Shown: positions 1 to 7,940, counted from the first letter of the stretch. The stretch is DNA of 38,924 nucleotides from Paenisporosarcina sp. OV554 (GCF_003058165.1 NZ_QBUC01000030.1:1-38924), one strand, 5' to 3'. Numbers and translations are program-made. The notes: a model not told the origin generated them from the letters alone.

Positions 1-148
1 GAGCAAAAAACTTTTACAAAAAACAAGGATTCATGGGTTATCGAGAATCTGTTTATAAAAAAATCTGAATATATCTTGTTCAACTAACGGGGCAGGTCAG
101 TTCAATAAGAAGTACTTTTTATTATTTATTTAGATGAGGGGTGTACCA

Positions 149-649
149 ATGAAAAAACAATTTAATAACCAAAAGCGTATGTTAGAAAGTTTTGGTGATC
201 AATTTCTTGTGATTTGCCCAAATTGCAGTAAACAAGCAAAAGTTTTATCACTTGGAGAACATCAACCTTATCAAATAGACGTAACTAAAAGATTTACTTG
301 TTTACAATGCGGATTAACTAAGGATATTGTACCGAAGAAAAATAACTTCAACCAAAACAAAATATCATATGAAAAGACTTTTAAAGACGGTTTTATTAAC
401 ATTGGGGGAGCATTTGATTGGTATTTTGGATATCCTCTTCTCTTACAAATTCCTTTCCGGGAACATACTTTTTGGGCATATAACCTTAAACATCTTCAAT
501 ATCTCAAAAGTTATATTGAAGCTGAACTAAGGGAAAATCATCCGTATTACCTCAGCGTAGAAAGTAGGTTACCATTATGGATGAAGTCGGCGAAAAACCG
601 GGATTTAATTCTTAAAGCAATTATAAAATTAGAACTAAAGACAAAGTAA
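149..649 (+). CDS. Zinc-ribbon-containing hypothetical protein
   Basis: No function is recognised. Near the N-terminus there are two CxxC-type knuckles (CPNC and, about 33 residues later, CLQCG), the layout of a small zinc ribbon. The remaining ~110 residues are rich in aromatic and basic residues (YFGYPLLLQIPF, AYNLKHLQYLKSYIEAEL) and have no membrane segment. I start at the ATG at 149, because GAGGGGTG at 136-143 is a well-placed ribosome binding site for it. The upstream in-frame ATG at 134 overlaps that site and has none of its own. The gene stands alone and is followed at 695 by a dispersed repeat whose first half is a terminator-like hairpin pair. Cytosolic location and nucleic-acid binding are inferences from the ribbon only. 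Confidence 0.7.
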   Translation: MKKQFNNQKRMLESFGDQFLVICPNCSKQAKVLSLGEHQPYQIDVTKRFTCLQCGLTKDIVPKKNNFNQNKISYEKTFKDGFINIGGAFDWYFGYPLLLQIPFREHTFWAYNLKHLQYLKSYIEAELRENHPYYLSVESRLPLWMKSAKNRDLILKAIIKLELKTK

Positions 650-694
650 AACTAATATGTGTCGCCTTAATTAATAGTTTAAGGATTTTCTCTT

Positions 695-831
695 ATTCAA
701 CTAACGGGTGCTTTAGTTGAAGAAAGTCTGCCTTTTACATGGCAGCCTTTTTTAATGAACCTAGTTGAATACTTCCTAATCGTGGTGTTATGTCAACCTA
801 GGGTGCATAAATGACACAATCGAGTTGAATA
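695..831 (+). repeat. Dispersed repeat family A, full copy
   Basis: Two-part element. The left half has TTCAACTAA pairing with TTAGTTGAA across a short GC-rich loop, then a second stem (CTGCC/GGCAG) followed by a T run. The right half carries the conserved core CTTCCTAATC..GGTGTTATGTCAAC followed by GGTGCAT. Related copies or fragments lie at 3805-3880, 4565-4640, 5531-5585, 7199-7252 (inverted), 11676-11740, 12370-12402, 13341-13432, 14531-14655, 31376-31425 (inverted) and 33018-33072 (inverted). Here the left half directly follows the zinc-ribbon gene and could end its transcript. Confidence 0.75.
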
Positions 832-852
832 ATTCGACCAAATTGAGCATCA

Positions 853-875
853 AAAAAGCCGACATATTGCCGGCT
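853..875 (-). terminator. Rho-independent terminator of the ferritin-like gene
   Basis: Read on the minus strand, AGCCGGCA pairs with TGTCGGCT (one mismatch), followed immediately by a run of six T. It lies 10 bases past the stop of the ferritin-like gene. Confidence 0.65.
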
Positions 876-884
876 ACCACTCTA

Positions 885-1310
885 TTAATGTTGATTCATA
901 AAATATAAATACCAAACAGCGTGATTCTGCTCATCAGCAGAGGCTTGCGTAAATGCATCTCTTATAACGACATTATTGTATTTCCTTGCTATCTCATGAT
1001 AAAAATCGACAGTTTCCTGCTCATCTATAAATGCAGCTAGTACCCCACTTTTATAATCTTTGGGGCATTGTTCAGTGATTTGTGGGGTAGGTTGATTTCC
1101 AGTTAATGAAATATAAATCTGAGCAAACATTGAATAGTGCCTAATTTCATCATTTCTAATTTCTAGGATTCTGTTTTTTAACTCAACATTCGGAGCCTGA
1201 TTGGCTAATATCTCATAGCAGTAAATGGCATGAAATTCACCATTAATCGCTTTCGAAATATCATTAATGATTTCGATGTTTGTCACAGGTTGCATAGAGT
1301 TTTGATTCAA
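885..1310 (-). CDS. Ferritin-like domain protein
   Basis: Four-helix ferritin/rubrerythrin-type protein of 141 residues. Visible metal-ligand-like positions are the Glu of NGEFHAIYCYE, the ExxxH pair in RNDEIRHYSMF, the Glu run FIDEQETVDFYHEI, and the closing DEQNHAVWYL. This is the repeated E/ExxH pattern of a di-iron carboxylate protein. It would act in the cytosol in iron or peroxide handling, but the substrate cannot be read from sequence. The start is TTG, preceded by GGAGGTG with good spacing. The gene is isolated: a terminator lies just downstream and a 430-base non-coding stretch upstream. No rubredoxin domain follows, so it is a bare ferritin-like domain, shorter than classical rubrerythrin. 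Confidence 0.85.
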   Translation of the reverse strand: MNQNSMQPVTNIEIINDISKAINGEFHAIYCYEILANQAPNVELKNRILEIRNDEIRHYSMFAQIYISLTGNQPTPQITEQCPKDYKSGVLAAFIDEQETVDFYHEIARKYNNVVIRDAFTQASADEQNHAVWYLYFMNQH

Positions 1311-1363
1311 TTTGTTTTCACCTCCATTATCAATGTATGAAGGTGAGGTACTTAGGAGAATCT

Positions 1364-1379
1364 AGTCCCAATTGGGACT
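1364..1379. promoter_or_regulatory. Perfect 16-bp palindrome, possible operator
   Basis: AGTCCCAATTGGGACT is an exact palindrome about 55 bases upstream of the ferritin-like start codon. It is a candidate binding site for a dimeric repressor. No matching second copy was seen. Confidence 0.4.
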
Positions 1380-1449
1380 TACTGTAATTAACCGCTAAAC
1401 CTGTGTCAATCTTTTGGATTATATCGTGCAACCCCTATGCAAGTCCTTT

Positions 1450-1500
1450 TTAAAAAATCGCATACTTGCCAATGAAATTATTTGTTAATTTCATTTTCAT
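1450..1500 (-). CDS. Possible 16-residue peptide
   Basis: ATG follows an excellent ribosome binding site (AAGGAGTGAAATCA), but only 16 codons precede the stop (MKMKLTNNFIGKYAIF). It may be a leader peptide, a decayed gene 5' end, or chance. It lies upstream of the ferritin-like gene in the same orientation. Confidence 0.3.
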   Translation of the reverse strand: MKMKLTNNFIGKYAIF

Positions 1501-1744
1501 TGATTTCACTCCTTAACGTGAGCGAATGTTTCCTTAGGGAAAAAGCCACCGAACGGTTAAAGTATGTATTAGTTCACTCATTTTGAATTCTTCTATCGTC
1601 AGGCATTTAAATACTGATCTGTGGAAAAAAAGTATGATTTAGGTACTGTTTAATGTTTCATCAGGGAGAGAAGAAAAAGGAAGCTCTAAATATACATTGC
1701 TTTAAATTTTTTTAACATAGATTAATAAACATGAGGTTAAGACT

Positions 1745-2020
1745 TTGAATAAAAATAATATGAATCCTGGTCAACGTGATCAAAATGCCGGACTTCCAGA
1801 AAATTATCCTGCGAAGCTTGACATCATCGCTTCAGCGATTACGACATTCGGTGATGCCTTGGCAACTGTTGCAGCTATACTAGCATTAGAAGAGACAGTT
1901 AACAGCGATGCAGAAGATGCGAAAAATCAAAAGAATCAAGAAAAACAATTGATGGAAATGCAAAAACAAATTGATAGTTTAACAAATCAACTATCACAAA
2001 TTAACAAGAAATTAAGTTAG
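1745..2020 (+). CDS. Small coiled-coil protein, function unknown
   Basis: A protein of 91 residues with a TTG start preceded by GAGG at eight bases. The N-terminus is polar (NPGQRDQNAGLPENYP). A short apolar helix (LDIIASAITTFGDALATVAAILALEE) follows, then a Lys/Gln/Glu-rich tail with heptad-like spacing (QLMEMQKQIDSLTNQLSQI) that predicts a coiled coil. The apolar helix is amphipathic and Ala/Thr-rich, so more likely a packing helix than a membrane span. The protein type resembles small conserved Bacillus proteins of unknown role, and I assign no function. It stands alone between intergenic spacers. Confidence 0.65.
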   Translation: MNKNNMNPGQRDQNAGLPENYPAKLDIIASAITTFGDALATVAAILALEETVNSDAEDAKNQKNQEKQLMEMQKQIDSLTNQLSQINKKLS

Positions 2021-2203
2021 AAGAATATAGAATCTGATGTTCGAACTACATTAATCTTGCATGATGTCGTCTTGTAATGTTTTCTAACAATCGAATCGAT
2101 TTTTCAGAATTCCCAGATGAAGAGTGTATGATTGTAACGAAATCGGTTATGAAGTTTCTTGAATCCACATCTCGATGTAAAAAGTCCAAATACGTTTTAT
2201 TCT

Positions 2204-2851
2204 TCACGATTTTTTCGGCACCACACTAAGGTGTTGTAGTTTTATCAACAACTTGTTATGTAGGTTCGAAAAAACTAGGTACGACAGAATAGAACCAACT
2301 AAAGCAAAAGACATATCCCATTGTGCATCCCACCTATCGCCTTGCATCCCTAAAAAGTTTTTAGTCGCGTGTCCTGCATTTGGTAACTTGGTACTCAACC
2401 ATTCGATAATTTCGTACAACGCAGCAACGGCAAGCACAATACTGGTTGAGATGCCAAACAACCAAGTCCCTTTGGTTAATGGCGTGTTTCTTATCACAAT
2501 CTCCCTCACGACAATCACACCTAAACCTTTCAAGAAATGACCAAATCGATCATAATCATTGCGATTCAAATGAAACTCATCTTTAATCCAATTAAATAAG
2601 GGAACCTCCTCATATGTGTAGTGACCACCGATAAACGTAAGAATTGATAATAAGGCAATAATGAAATAAGAGAGGGTTGTGAATCGAAACCTCTTATAAG
2701 TAGCTATGACAATAATCAATACGACAACGGCAGGACTAACCTCTGCTACCCACGTCAAAAATTCTGCTGGCTTATAAACTGACCATATAAAAAAAATAAT
2801 TACAATAACAAATAAAGAAAAATTAACCTTTGTACCATTATTTACTTCCAC
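2204..2851 (-). CDS. DUF2238 (YjdF-type) integral membrane protein
   Basis: About 215 residues with five to six membrane helices. Polar signature stretches typical of DUF2238/YjdF are present: GGHYTYEEVPLFNW, NRNDYDRFGHFLKGL, ALYEIIEWLSTKL and QGDRWDAQWDM near the C-terminus. The conserved Asp/His/Glu residues lie at the ends of helices, which suggests a metal or substrate site in the membrane, but the family has no assigned function. I choose the GTG at 2851 because AAGGGTG sits six bases upstream. The longer open frame upstream encodes Cys/Arg-rich residues overlapping that site and looks non-coding. Divergent from the YetF-like gene. Confidence 0.8.
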   Translation of the reverse strand: MEVNNGTKVNFSLFVIVIIFFIWSVYKPAEFLTWVAEVSPAVVVLIIVIATYKRFRFTTLSYFIIALLSILTFIGGHYTYEEVPLFNWIKDEFHLNRNDYDRFGHFLKGLGVIVVREIVIRNTPLTKGTWLFGISTSIVLAVAALYEIIEWLSTKLPNAGHATKNFLGMQGDRWDAQWDMSFALVGSILSYLVFSNLHNKLLIKLQHLSVVPKKS

Positions 2852-3051
2852 GTGTGTCACCCTTTCTTCACAACAGTATGCGAAAAAACAGGTTGGCATA
2901 TACCTTTTTGGTTTAGAACCGACCTTTCAGTTTGAGTCAATTATTCACATGTAAAGGAAGCGATTATTTTCTAACAAAATACAAGTACATAATGATTTCG
3001 CATTAGGAAATAATGAAGGTCAGAGGAACCAAAAGAGGGGGTTTTATATAT

Positions 3052-3753
3052 ATGTTAGATGGATTTAGTTTTTGGGAAATTTTTACTAGGACAATTGTTA
3101 CTTTTGCGATATTGCTTTTTTTAGCACGGATTATGGGAAAAAAGCAAATAGGACAGCTGACATTTTTTAATTACGTGACAGGCATAACGATTGGGTCAAT
3201 TGCTGCCGAGCTGGTTGCACATGACGATACACATTACTTAAATGCAACAACAGCATTAATACTATGGGCTATACTTACGCTACTCGTCAGTTATGTCACA
3301 ACTAAATCCAGTAAGGTAAAAGAATTACTTGATGATAAACCTTCAATTGTTATCAAAGATGGGAAAATCCTAGAAAAAGAACTTAAGTCAAACCGTATTC
3401 CTGTTACTGATTTAACTATGTTATTACGGTTGCAGGGGGTTTTCTCCGTTAAAGATGTACATTTTGCTGTTTTAGAGACAAACGGAGAACTCAGTATCTT
3501 CAAAAAGGTAGCCCAACAACCCGCGACGAAACAAGATGTGAAAGCTCCAGTTGCAGAACCTAAGTACATGCCTAGTACCCTTATTGCAGACGGTATAATC
3601 ATACAGAAGAATTTACTGGGCTTAAACTTAACCGAAGAATGGTTAATAAAAGAAATTAAAAAAAGTGGCGTGAATTCGGTAGATCAAGTTTTTTATGCTC
3701 AAATTGAATCGAATGGTTCTGTCTATATTGATTTAAAAGATACGAACTTGTAA
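3052..3753 (+). CDS. YetF/DUF421 family membrane protein
   Basis: 233 residues. Three membrane helices in the first ~90 residues carry the family hallmarks LARIMGKKQIGQLTFFNYV and TGITIGSIAAE. A cytosolic pair of small alpha/beta domains follows (KPSIVIKDGKILEKEL..., then a second DGIIIQKNLLGLNLTEEWL). In Bacillus, YetF-like proteins occur in several copies and are linked to spore membranes or envelope stress; that is family knowledge, not seen here. The ATG at 3052 has AAGAGGGGGT about ten bases upstream, so the upstream ATG at 3013 is rejected. The gene is divergent from the DUF2238 gene. A weak family-A repeat remnant follows at about 3805. Confidence 0.85.
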   Translation: MLDGFSFWEIFTRTIVTFAILLFLARIMGKKQIGQLTFFNYVTGITIGSIAAELVAHDDTHYLNATTALILWAILTLLVSYVTTKSSKVKELLDDKPSIVIKDGKILEKELKSNRIPVTDLTMLLRLQGVFSVKDVHFAVLETNGELSIFKKVAQQPATKQDVKAPVAEPKYMPSTLIADGIIIQKNLLGLNLTEEWLIKEIKKSGVNSVDQVFYAQIESNGSVYIDLKDTNL

Positions 3754-4519
3754 TCCATATCCAACTAATATGTCTATTCCCAAAAATCAATAACAGAAGT
3801 TGAGCTTCTTTTGCAGACTTCCTTCTTCTTCCGTGGATTATGTCAACTCATTCTGCATGGTTTATGCCAGTGTGATATTTTACAAAAAAATCCGAACTGA
3901 AGAATTCACAGTGTTATATAACTCTTCAATTCGAACTTTGAATAGAACATCATCCAAAGTATATCCAAAATGAATTAGAGTGAAACGGTTTATAAGGGTA
4001 TCGCCTATCTACCTCTTGTAGAATGAATGAATGTAGTGCGTAGACTAATATTGCCCTTGTAACATCCTTTGGTATAGTACGACTAAAAGATTTTAACTGA
4101 TCGCTTAATATGGACCCAAAAAGGGAAGCCACCGTCATTAATCTGATGGTGGTTTTTACGTTGTCTGAAGAGGTTCCTGTTGTTATGTAACCTATTTTGA
4201 ATAGCCTATACAATCACATCGAGTACCAGGGGTTCCCCCCTGTGAAAACCGGAAATTGCCGATTATAAACGCTTCAACCAAAAAAAGAACAAAAAAAGAC
4301 CTCCAAGGTTTCGCAGACCTTGAAAGTCTATTTTTTGCTTCTCCCTAAGAAAGGGATCACATTGGATACGTGTTACTTAAAAAGCCCTTACGCTTTTTTG
4401 TTACACCCCTATTATAAACGAAAAGCGTGGTTGTAAACACCTTTCACCTATATATACTGCTCATCAGTAGGATTTTAATACTAACTCGCCCAAAATTCAT
4501 GTCCATCTCTTGAATTTTT

Positions 4520-4550
4520 ACCCCCTCACTTACGAGTGGGGCGTTTTTTT
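4520..4550 (+). terminator. Rho-independent terminator-like hairpin
   Basis: CCCCTCACTTACGAGTGGGG forms a compact stem followed by GCGTTTTTTT. There is no gene immediately upstream, so it is an orphan terminator, consistent with a deleted gene. Confidence 0.5.
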
Positions 4551-4701
4551 ATTTATCCTAAGTTTTGTTACAAAGGGTGTATGGAGCATACAAGACAGTT
4601 CCACGAATTAATGAATCCAGTTTCATAAATTGAGGTACTTAGTTGAAGAATCGGCTGTTATTTCCAAAAGGAAATGATCGATGAAATTGAGACAGAATAA
4701 A

Positions 4702-4750
4702 AACTCAAGTCCCCACCCTAATTTTCAGGATGGGGTCTTGAGTTTTTATT
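4702..4750 (-). terminator. Strong bidirectional terminator of the ABM gene
   Basis: AACTCAAGTCCCCACCCT pairs with AGGATGGGGTCTTGAGTT around a short loop, with A and T tracts on both sides. It lies just beyond the stop of the monooxygenase-like gene on the minus strand. Confidence 0.8.
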
Positions 4751-4766
4751 TTATCAACGACAAGTT

Positions 4767-5084
4767 CTATAAAGGTTTGAAATTAGGGAAAGGTTCTTGA
4801 GCCTCAGAAAGTGATGAAAGACTAGTCAGCTCAGCAACAGAACTGATTTTATTCCAAACGGACATTACATTAGCTGATTGGTGTGCTTTTTCAATAGCCT
4901 CATTGGACTTCCACTCAGCTATTTCAATAATTGTCCCATCTTCCGCTTGAAGTGTTAGTAACTCACGGTTTGTAATCAATCCTTCTTCTCGGAGGGTTGG
5001 TATATGTACTTTAAGAATTTCTTTTAACTCGTTTTCTTTTCCTGCTTTTGGACGATAAAGTGCCATGAAGATTGATGATGACAT
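4767..5084 (-). CDS. ABM-type (antibiotic biosynthesis monooxygenase fold) protein
   Basis: A 105-residue dimeric alpha/beta-barrel type protein. The start MSSSIFMALYRPKAGKENE followed by LKEILKVHIPTLREEGL, then TLQAEDGTIIEIAEWKS and AIEKAHQSANVMSVWNKI, matches the beta-alpha-beta layout of the ABM/YdhR-like superfamily (ferredoxin-like fold, often oxygen- or quinone-handling or stress-related). No catalytic residue can be named. The ATG at 5084 follows GGGAGGTGAAATT, an ideal ribosome binding site; the upstream in-frame ATG at 5108 overlaps this site and is rejected. A strong terminator follows. It is a single-gene unit. Confidence 0.8.
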   Translation of the reverse strand: MSSSIFMALYRPKAGKENELKEILKVHIPTLREEGLITNRELLTLQAEDGTIIEIAEWKSNEAIEKAHQSANVMSVWNKISSVAELTSLSSLSEAQEPFPNFKPL

Positions 5085-5192
5085 AATTTCACCTCCCTTA
5101 AAGTTCATTAACTATGATAACATCTTATAAAAAATTCACGAATTGAAAACACTTAACGTAAAGGCTTTAAAGACATTCAGTCTTTCATCTAA

Positions 5193-5236
5193 ACTTAGTT
5201 TCGTATAGGTTACTGAACTTAGATTGTTGAACGATG
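5193..5236 (+). repeat. Dispersed repeat family B, partial copy
   Basis: Shares TTTCGTATAGGTTACTGAAC and then GATTGTTGAACGA with the longer copies at 12838-12995 and 15562-15714, and diverges afterwards. Confidence 0.7.
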
Positions 5237-5530
5237 AAAATGAATAAGTAAGAGCGAGTAGTGAACTTGAAATTTCCAAGTTCTCTATCGCCCAACATAT
5301 GCAGGTGCGGGTACAACGCTACAAACGTTTTTTATTCACTTTGAGATCCCATCGACACCATATTTTTAAAAGGTGTGATGGACGCTCTCTCTGAGATTCG
5401 CAGAAGCGAACGATTTACACTGTCCGAAAATTAAGGGCTTGACCATAACTATCTCTATTCATAGCAAGACCTTGGGATTAAATAACATCCCAATTGAGGT
5501 TAGATAACCGAGTATACATTTTTAACTGAA

Positions 5531-5585
5531 GGTGAACACTTCCTCATCCGGGTGTTATGTCAACCTATGGTGCATGCAGCATACA
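5531..5585 (+). repeat. Dispersed repeat family A, right half
   Basis: Contains CACTTCCTCATCCGGGTG, TTATGTCAACC and GGTGCATGCAGCATACA. The left hairpin half is missing here. Confidence 0.7.
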
Positions 5586-5800
5586 AAATCCCCGAAATGT
5601 TGGCGGGACCCCATCGCCATCAAGCTAAGCGCGCAAGAGATAATATAAAAGTGTGTTCTCTTTAATTTGCTATGGTAACACTAAAAATGCGCATGTTCGG
5701 ATGTGACCGGCCCCGGCCGTCTCTCTTCTAAAGGCTGTTTTTATGAAGTAAATCTTTTTGTTTTTGATAACAAAATGGAAATATTTGTTTTTGTTTGAAT

Positions 5801-5847
5801 AAGTCGAAAATATATAAAGGTGAACAAAACCTTGTATATTTTCGACT
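5801..5847 (-). terminator. Long inverted repeat downstream of the TIR/NDT-like gene
   Basis: AAGTCGAAAATATATAAGG-like left arm pairs with CCTTGTATATTTTCGACTT around a loop of about nine bases. It lies about 20 bases past the stop of the minus-strand gene. The T tail is weak, so it could instead protect the mRNA end. Confidence 0.5.
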
Positions 5848-5868
5848 TGTTGCTAAAGTACCAGTGTA

Positions 5869-6468
5869 TCATTCACATCTGTACTTGAACTGAGGCTCTG
5901 TCTGTATATAAAAAGCATTTCTTACTTGTGCACTCCAATTTGCAAAGGCTGATCTCCATTCAGGAGTGTTAAAGAATTGATCTACAGTTTGAGTTTCAGA
6001 ATGCCAAACTATAAATAGGTTGAGTGGGGCAATTCCTCCTGCCCAAATTCCATTATTTGCGTCAGTATCTTCTTCCCTTACTAATAATAAGGGTAGACCA
6101 AATTGAAAAGCCATTGAAGGTTCTACTTGTGAATAAACTGATCCTATCCAGAATGGAGTGGATGGTGGAGGGGGCCCTGCATTGACATCAACTGTTTGAA
6201 TTTTAAAACGACGAAGGTTTACTGCTAACATTCCATAGCTTGATGAAACTAACCGACGAATATCAGTTAAAATGGATTCGGGATAACTTTCGCTTAATGG
6301 TAATGTACGCGGAAAAAGCAAAGCATTCTCAATCTCTAAAATTAGACGGTTTAGAAACCTTTGTTGGTTGTCATTTAAATGAGTTGTCGTACTTAAAAAT
6401 ATGGGAATACGATAAGCACGGTCAATACACTCTTGGTGTGCCGATTCTATTTTTGCTTTATCTTTCAT
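5869..6468 (-). CDS. Predicted Rossmann-like (TIR/nucleoside deoxyribosyltransferase-like) protein
   Basis: 199 residues with no membrane segment. Visible order: IPIFLSTTTHLNDNQQRFLNRL (first strand and helix), LFPRTLPLSESYPESILTDIRRLVSSSYGMLAVNLRRF (second strand, helix, third strand), then VEPSMAFQFGLPLLLVREE, where a Glu precedes an Ala-rich helix and a Pro-containing strand, as in TIR and nucleoside 2-deoxyribosyltransferase folds. This suggests nucleotide or NAD handling and possibly a defence or signalling role; that is inference. The ATG at 6468 has a poor ribosome binding site. A perfect one (AAAGGAGGTGAGAAA) precedes a GTG at 6502 in a different frame. Removing one A from the six-A run just after that GTG would join the frames and add 11 residues, so the 5' end may be frameshifted. 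Confidence 0.6.
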   Translation of the reverse strand: MKDKAKIESAHQECIDRAYRIPIFLSTTTHLNDNQQRFLNRLILEIENALLFPRTLPLSESYPESILTDIRRLVSSSYGMLAVNLRRFKIQTVDVNAGPPPPSTPFWIGSVYSQVEPSMAFQFGLPLLLVREEDTDANNGIWAGGIAPLNLFIVWHSETQTVDQFFNTPEWRSAFANWSAQVRNAFYIQTEPQFKYRCE

Positions 6469-6911
6469 CCTTGCGTGAAGAGCTATTCTTATTTTTTCTC
6501 ACTTTCTCACCTCCTTTTTTTATTAGTATATGGAAAAGGAATAAGTGAGTTTGGACATAACAGCATTCCATAATAGAGAGGCTTTATAAAATAAAAATTA
6601 GTAATTTTGTCTAAATTTTAATAATTTTATTTAACTGAAGCAGGAAATAAGTAATCTATCATTAGCTATCCAAAATAAGCTTTTTGAATGAAGTCAATGT
6701 TGAGGAAAAAATATAACCCACACGAGTCTAATTGTAGATTTCTTCCGTATATCGGAGTATTGTTTAGATTCCTTCATAGTGGAATGGTGGACACACATTC
6801 TTCGGACTTTCCTTTCAAAATCCTTCAAACCCTCATTCACTTATGACACTGCATAATCACCACTACAATGGAATCATTCACATAATAAATAGCCTGAAGC
6901 GATTCAGGCTT

Positions 6912-7065
6912 TTACTGATCCATATATTGAATTAACTTCTTGATTCCTTCTTTACTAATCCATGCCTCACCAATTTTAACGGCCTCCGTTGAAATCTTTT
7001 CTGTAATCGTTCACACATTGGTTTGACGACGTGGCTCAATTATTATTGTGTATCATTAGAAATTC
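6912..7065 (-). pseudogene. Truncated, frameshifted copy of the AbrB-like gene
   Basis: Nearly identical to the last ~150 bases of the intact AbrB-like gene at 15889-16137, including the flanking terminator stem (CCTGAAGC.A TTCAGG). Differences include an in-frame TGA replacing the Cys codon of the YVCAIT stretch, and a one-base deletion near the IIIEP stretch. The N-terminal DNA-binding half is absent. It is a dead fragment left by duplication or recombination. Confidence 0.8.
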
Positions 7066-7140
7066 GCTGACTACTCCACAGCTTTTGCAAACCTATAGAA
7101 GCCCCAAATCGACACAGTAAGAATGGTTATGACAATCCGA
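7066..7140 (-). pseudogene. C-terminal remnant of a small membrane protein
   Basis: Reads RIVITILTVSIWGFYRFAKAVE followed by a stop, with no start codon or ribosome site upstream. A more decayed copy lies at 8070-8145, where the same frame is interrupted by two stops. Two related fragments a kilobase apart point to a once-duplicated small membrane gene. Confidence 0.5.
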
Positions 7141-7198
7141 TAATGTAAGCTATTTCAAGTTAGAAATTTTCTTCTAGATTGTATGCTTCATTACCATT

Positions 7199-7252
7199 TG
7201 TTGACATAACCCCTGAATTAGGAAGTGTCGACTTCATTAATCAATAAGAAAA
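7199..7252 (-). repeat. Dispersed repeat family A, inverted copy
   Basis: On the minus strand it contains CACTTCCTAATTCAGGGGTT and ATGTCAAC. The preceding TTCTTATTGATTAATGAAGT matches the copy at 14531-14655. Confidence 0.65.
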
Positions 7253-7300
7253 AGCTCCCATCATTACGGCAGCCGAATGTTCTGATATGAAATGGCAAAT

Positions 7301-7423
7301 TTATTGTAGGGTTGAACCAAACTGTACAATCATTATGGTTGCAAAGAAAATCAAGGGACTTAACACTATAACGGTAATTCCAGCCAAAATTCTCTTTGTT
7401 CTGTCCTGTTTAACAACTGTCAA
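7301..7423 (-). CDS. Possible 40-residue single-span membrane protein
   Basis: A TTG-initiated frame of 40 residues: a basic start (LTVVKQDRTKRILAG) followed by a hydrophobic span (ITVIVLSPLIFFATIMIVQF) and a short tail. The composition is convincingly that of a small membrane protein, but the ribosome binding site is weak and the surroundings are full of decayed genes, so it may be a remnant. Confidence 0.4.
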   Translation of the reverse strand: MTVVKQDRTKRILAGITVIVLSPLIFFATIMIVQFGSTLQ

Positions 7424-7487
7424 GAAATCAGTTCATACTGGTCCAATATAATTTTTTTAAGAGCAACGGGTTTCCAAGAATTATTTT

Positions 7488-7595
7488 TTAATTAGCCAAC
7501 AAATAGAGTGCTATCAGAGAAGTGGTGACACCTAATTTTTTTATCAGTTTGGCGTTTGTAAGAAATACAAGTCGAATAATATCCAAGTTTTTCAC
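7488..7595 (-). CDS. Possible 35-residue small protein
   Basis: Starts at GTG 7595 (or TTG 7586, which has GAGGTG six bases upstream). It reads VKNLDIIRLVFLTNAKLIKK then LGVTTSLIALYLLAN: an amphipathic basic N-terminus and a short hydrophobic C-terminus. No function. It lies in a decayed stretch, so it could be a remnant. Confidence 0.35.
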   Translation of the reverse strand: MKNLDIIRLVFLTNAKLIKKLGVTTSLIALYLLAN

Positions 7596-7805
7596 CTCAA
7601 CTAACCTACCCCGTAAGTCAAAAATTTCGTTTAGTTAATTCCAAGGTGTGTGTGATGAATTTAATTGAGAAACTCTCTTTGCTTCGGCGCTTTGAGTGGT
7701 CTTACTTAAGAAGTCTATAAATCGGATCAAAGAAATTTTTTTCCAAGGTCTTCGTTGAATTTCCACGTTAATGACACTCCTTTAAACCGCATTTTTTATT
7801 TTTCA

Positions 7806-7940
7806 TTATCTAGCTTTTAGAGTTATTCGTTGTCGTTTGTGTAATGGAAATATGGCAATGGTTCCAGCGACTCCACTGATGGCTAAAAACGAAAGGATTG
7901 CGATAGGTAGGGGTTTCTTTTTCAAACGTGTTTGACTCAT
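7806..7940 (-). CDS. Small basic single-span membrane protein
   Basis: 44 residues with an ATG start seven bases after a clear GGAGGTCTT ribosome binding site. A basic N-terminus (MSQTRLKKKPL) is followed by a hydrophobic span (PIAILSFLAISGVAGTIAIF) and a basic tail (HKRQRITLKAR). The strong ribosome site argues for a real gene. Function unknown; it probably inserts in the cytoplasmic membrane. Confidence 0.5.
   Translation of the reverse strand: MSQTRLKKKPLPIAILSFLAISGVAGTIAIFPLHKRQRITLKAR

Larger units (their letters stand above)
1311..1744. other. Non-coding stretch between ferritin-like and coiled-coil genes
   Basis: Holds the ferritin-gene leader, a perfect 16-bp palindrome at 1364-1379, and a possible 16-codon peptide on the minus strand at 1450-1500. 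I see no longer gene. Confidence 0.6.
3754..4766. other. Gene-poor stretch with hairpins and repeat fragments
   Basis: About one kilobase with no convincing gene. Contents: a degenerate family-A right half (3805-3880), hairpins at 4285-4335 and 4520-4550 (the latter with a seven-T tail), scrambled family-A pieces (GGGTGTATGGAGCATACA near 4572 and TACTTAGTTGAAGAA near 4637), and the strong terminator at 4702-4750. An 87-codon open frame on the minus strand at 3950-4213 runs through hairpins and is not called. Confidence 0.55.
5085..5868. other. Gene-poor stretch with repeats and hairpins
   Basis: Holds a partial family-B repeat (5193-5236), a hairpin containing GTAGTGAACTT (about 5256-5290), a family-A right half (5531-5585) and the long inverted repeat at 5801-5847. 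No gene supported. Confidence 0.55.
6516..7300. other. Decayed stretch with gene remnants
   Basis: No intact gene. It carries a broken AbrB-like copy (6912-7065), the end of a small membrane protein (7066-7140) and an inverted family-A right half (7199-7252). The portion 6540-6880 shows nothing I can name. Confidence 0.5.

Noticed and set aside
1-133. Possible truncated gene or RNA at the left edge
   Set aside because: No frame, ribosome site or tRNA/rRNA structure seen; only a TTCAACTAACGG fragment resembling the repeat A left edge.
3950-4213. 87-codon open frame on the minus strand
   Set aside because: No ribosome binding site, composition unlike the neighbours, runs across hairpins in a gene-poor stretch, no family recognised.
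6240-6548. 102-codon open frame on the plus strand
   Set aside because: Antisense to the Rossmann-like gene, with no ribosome site; the minus-strand frame has family-like motifs.
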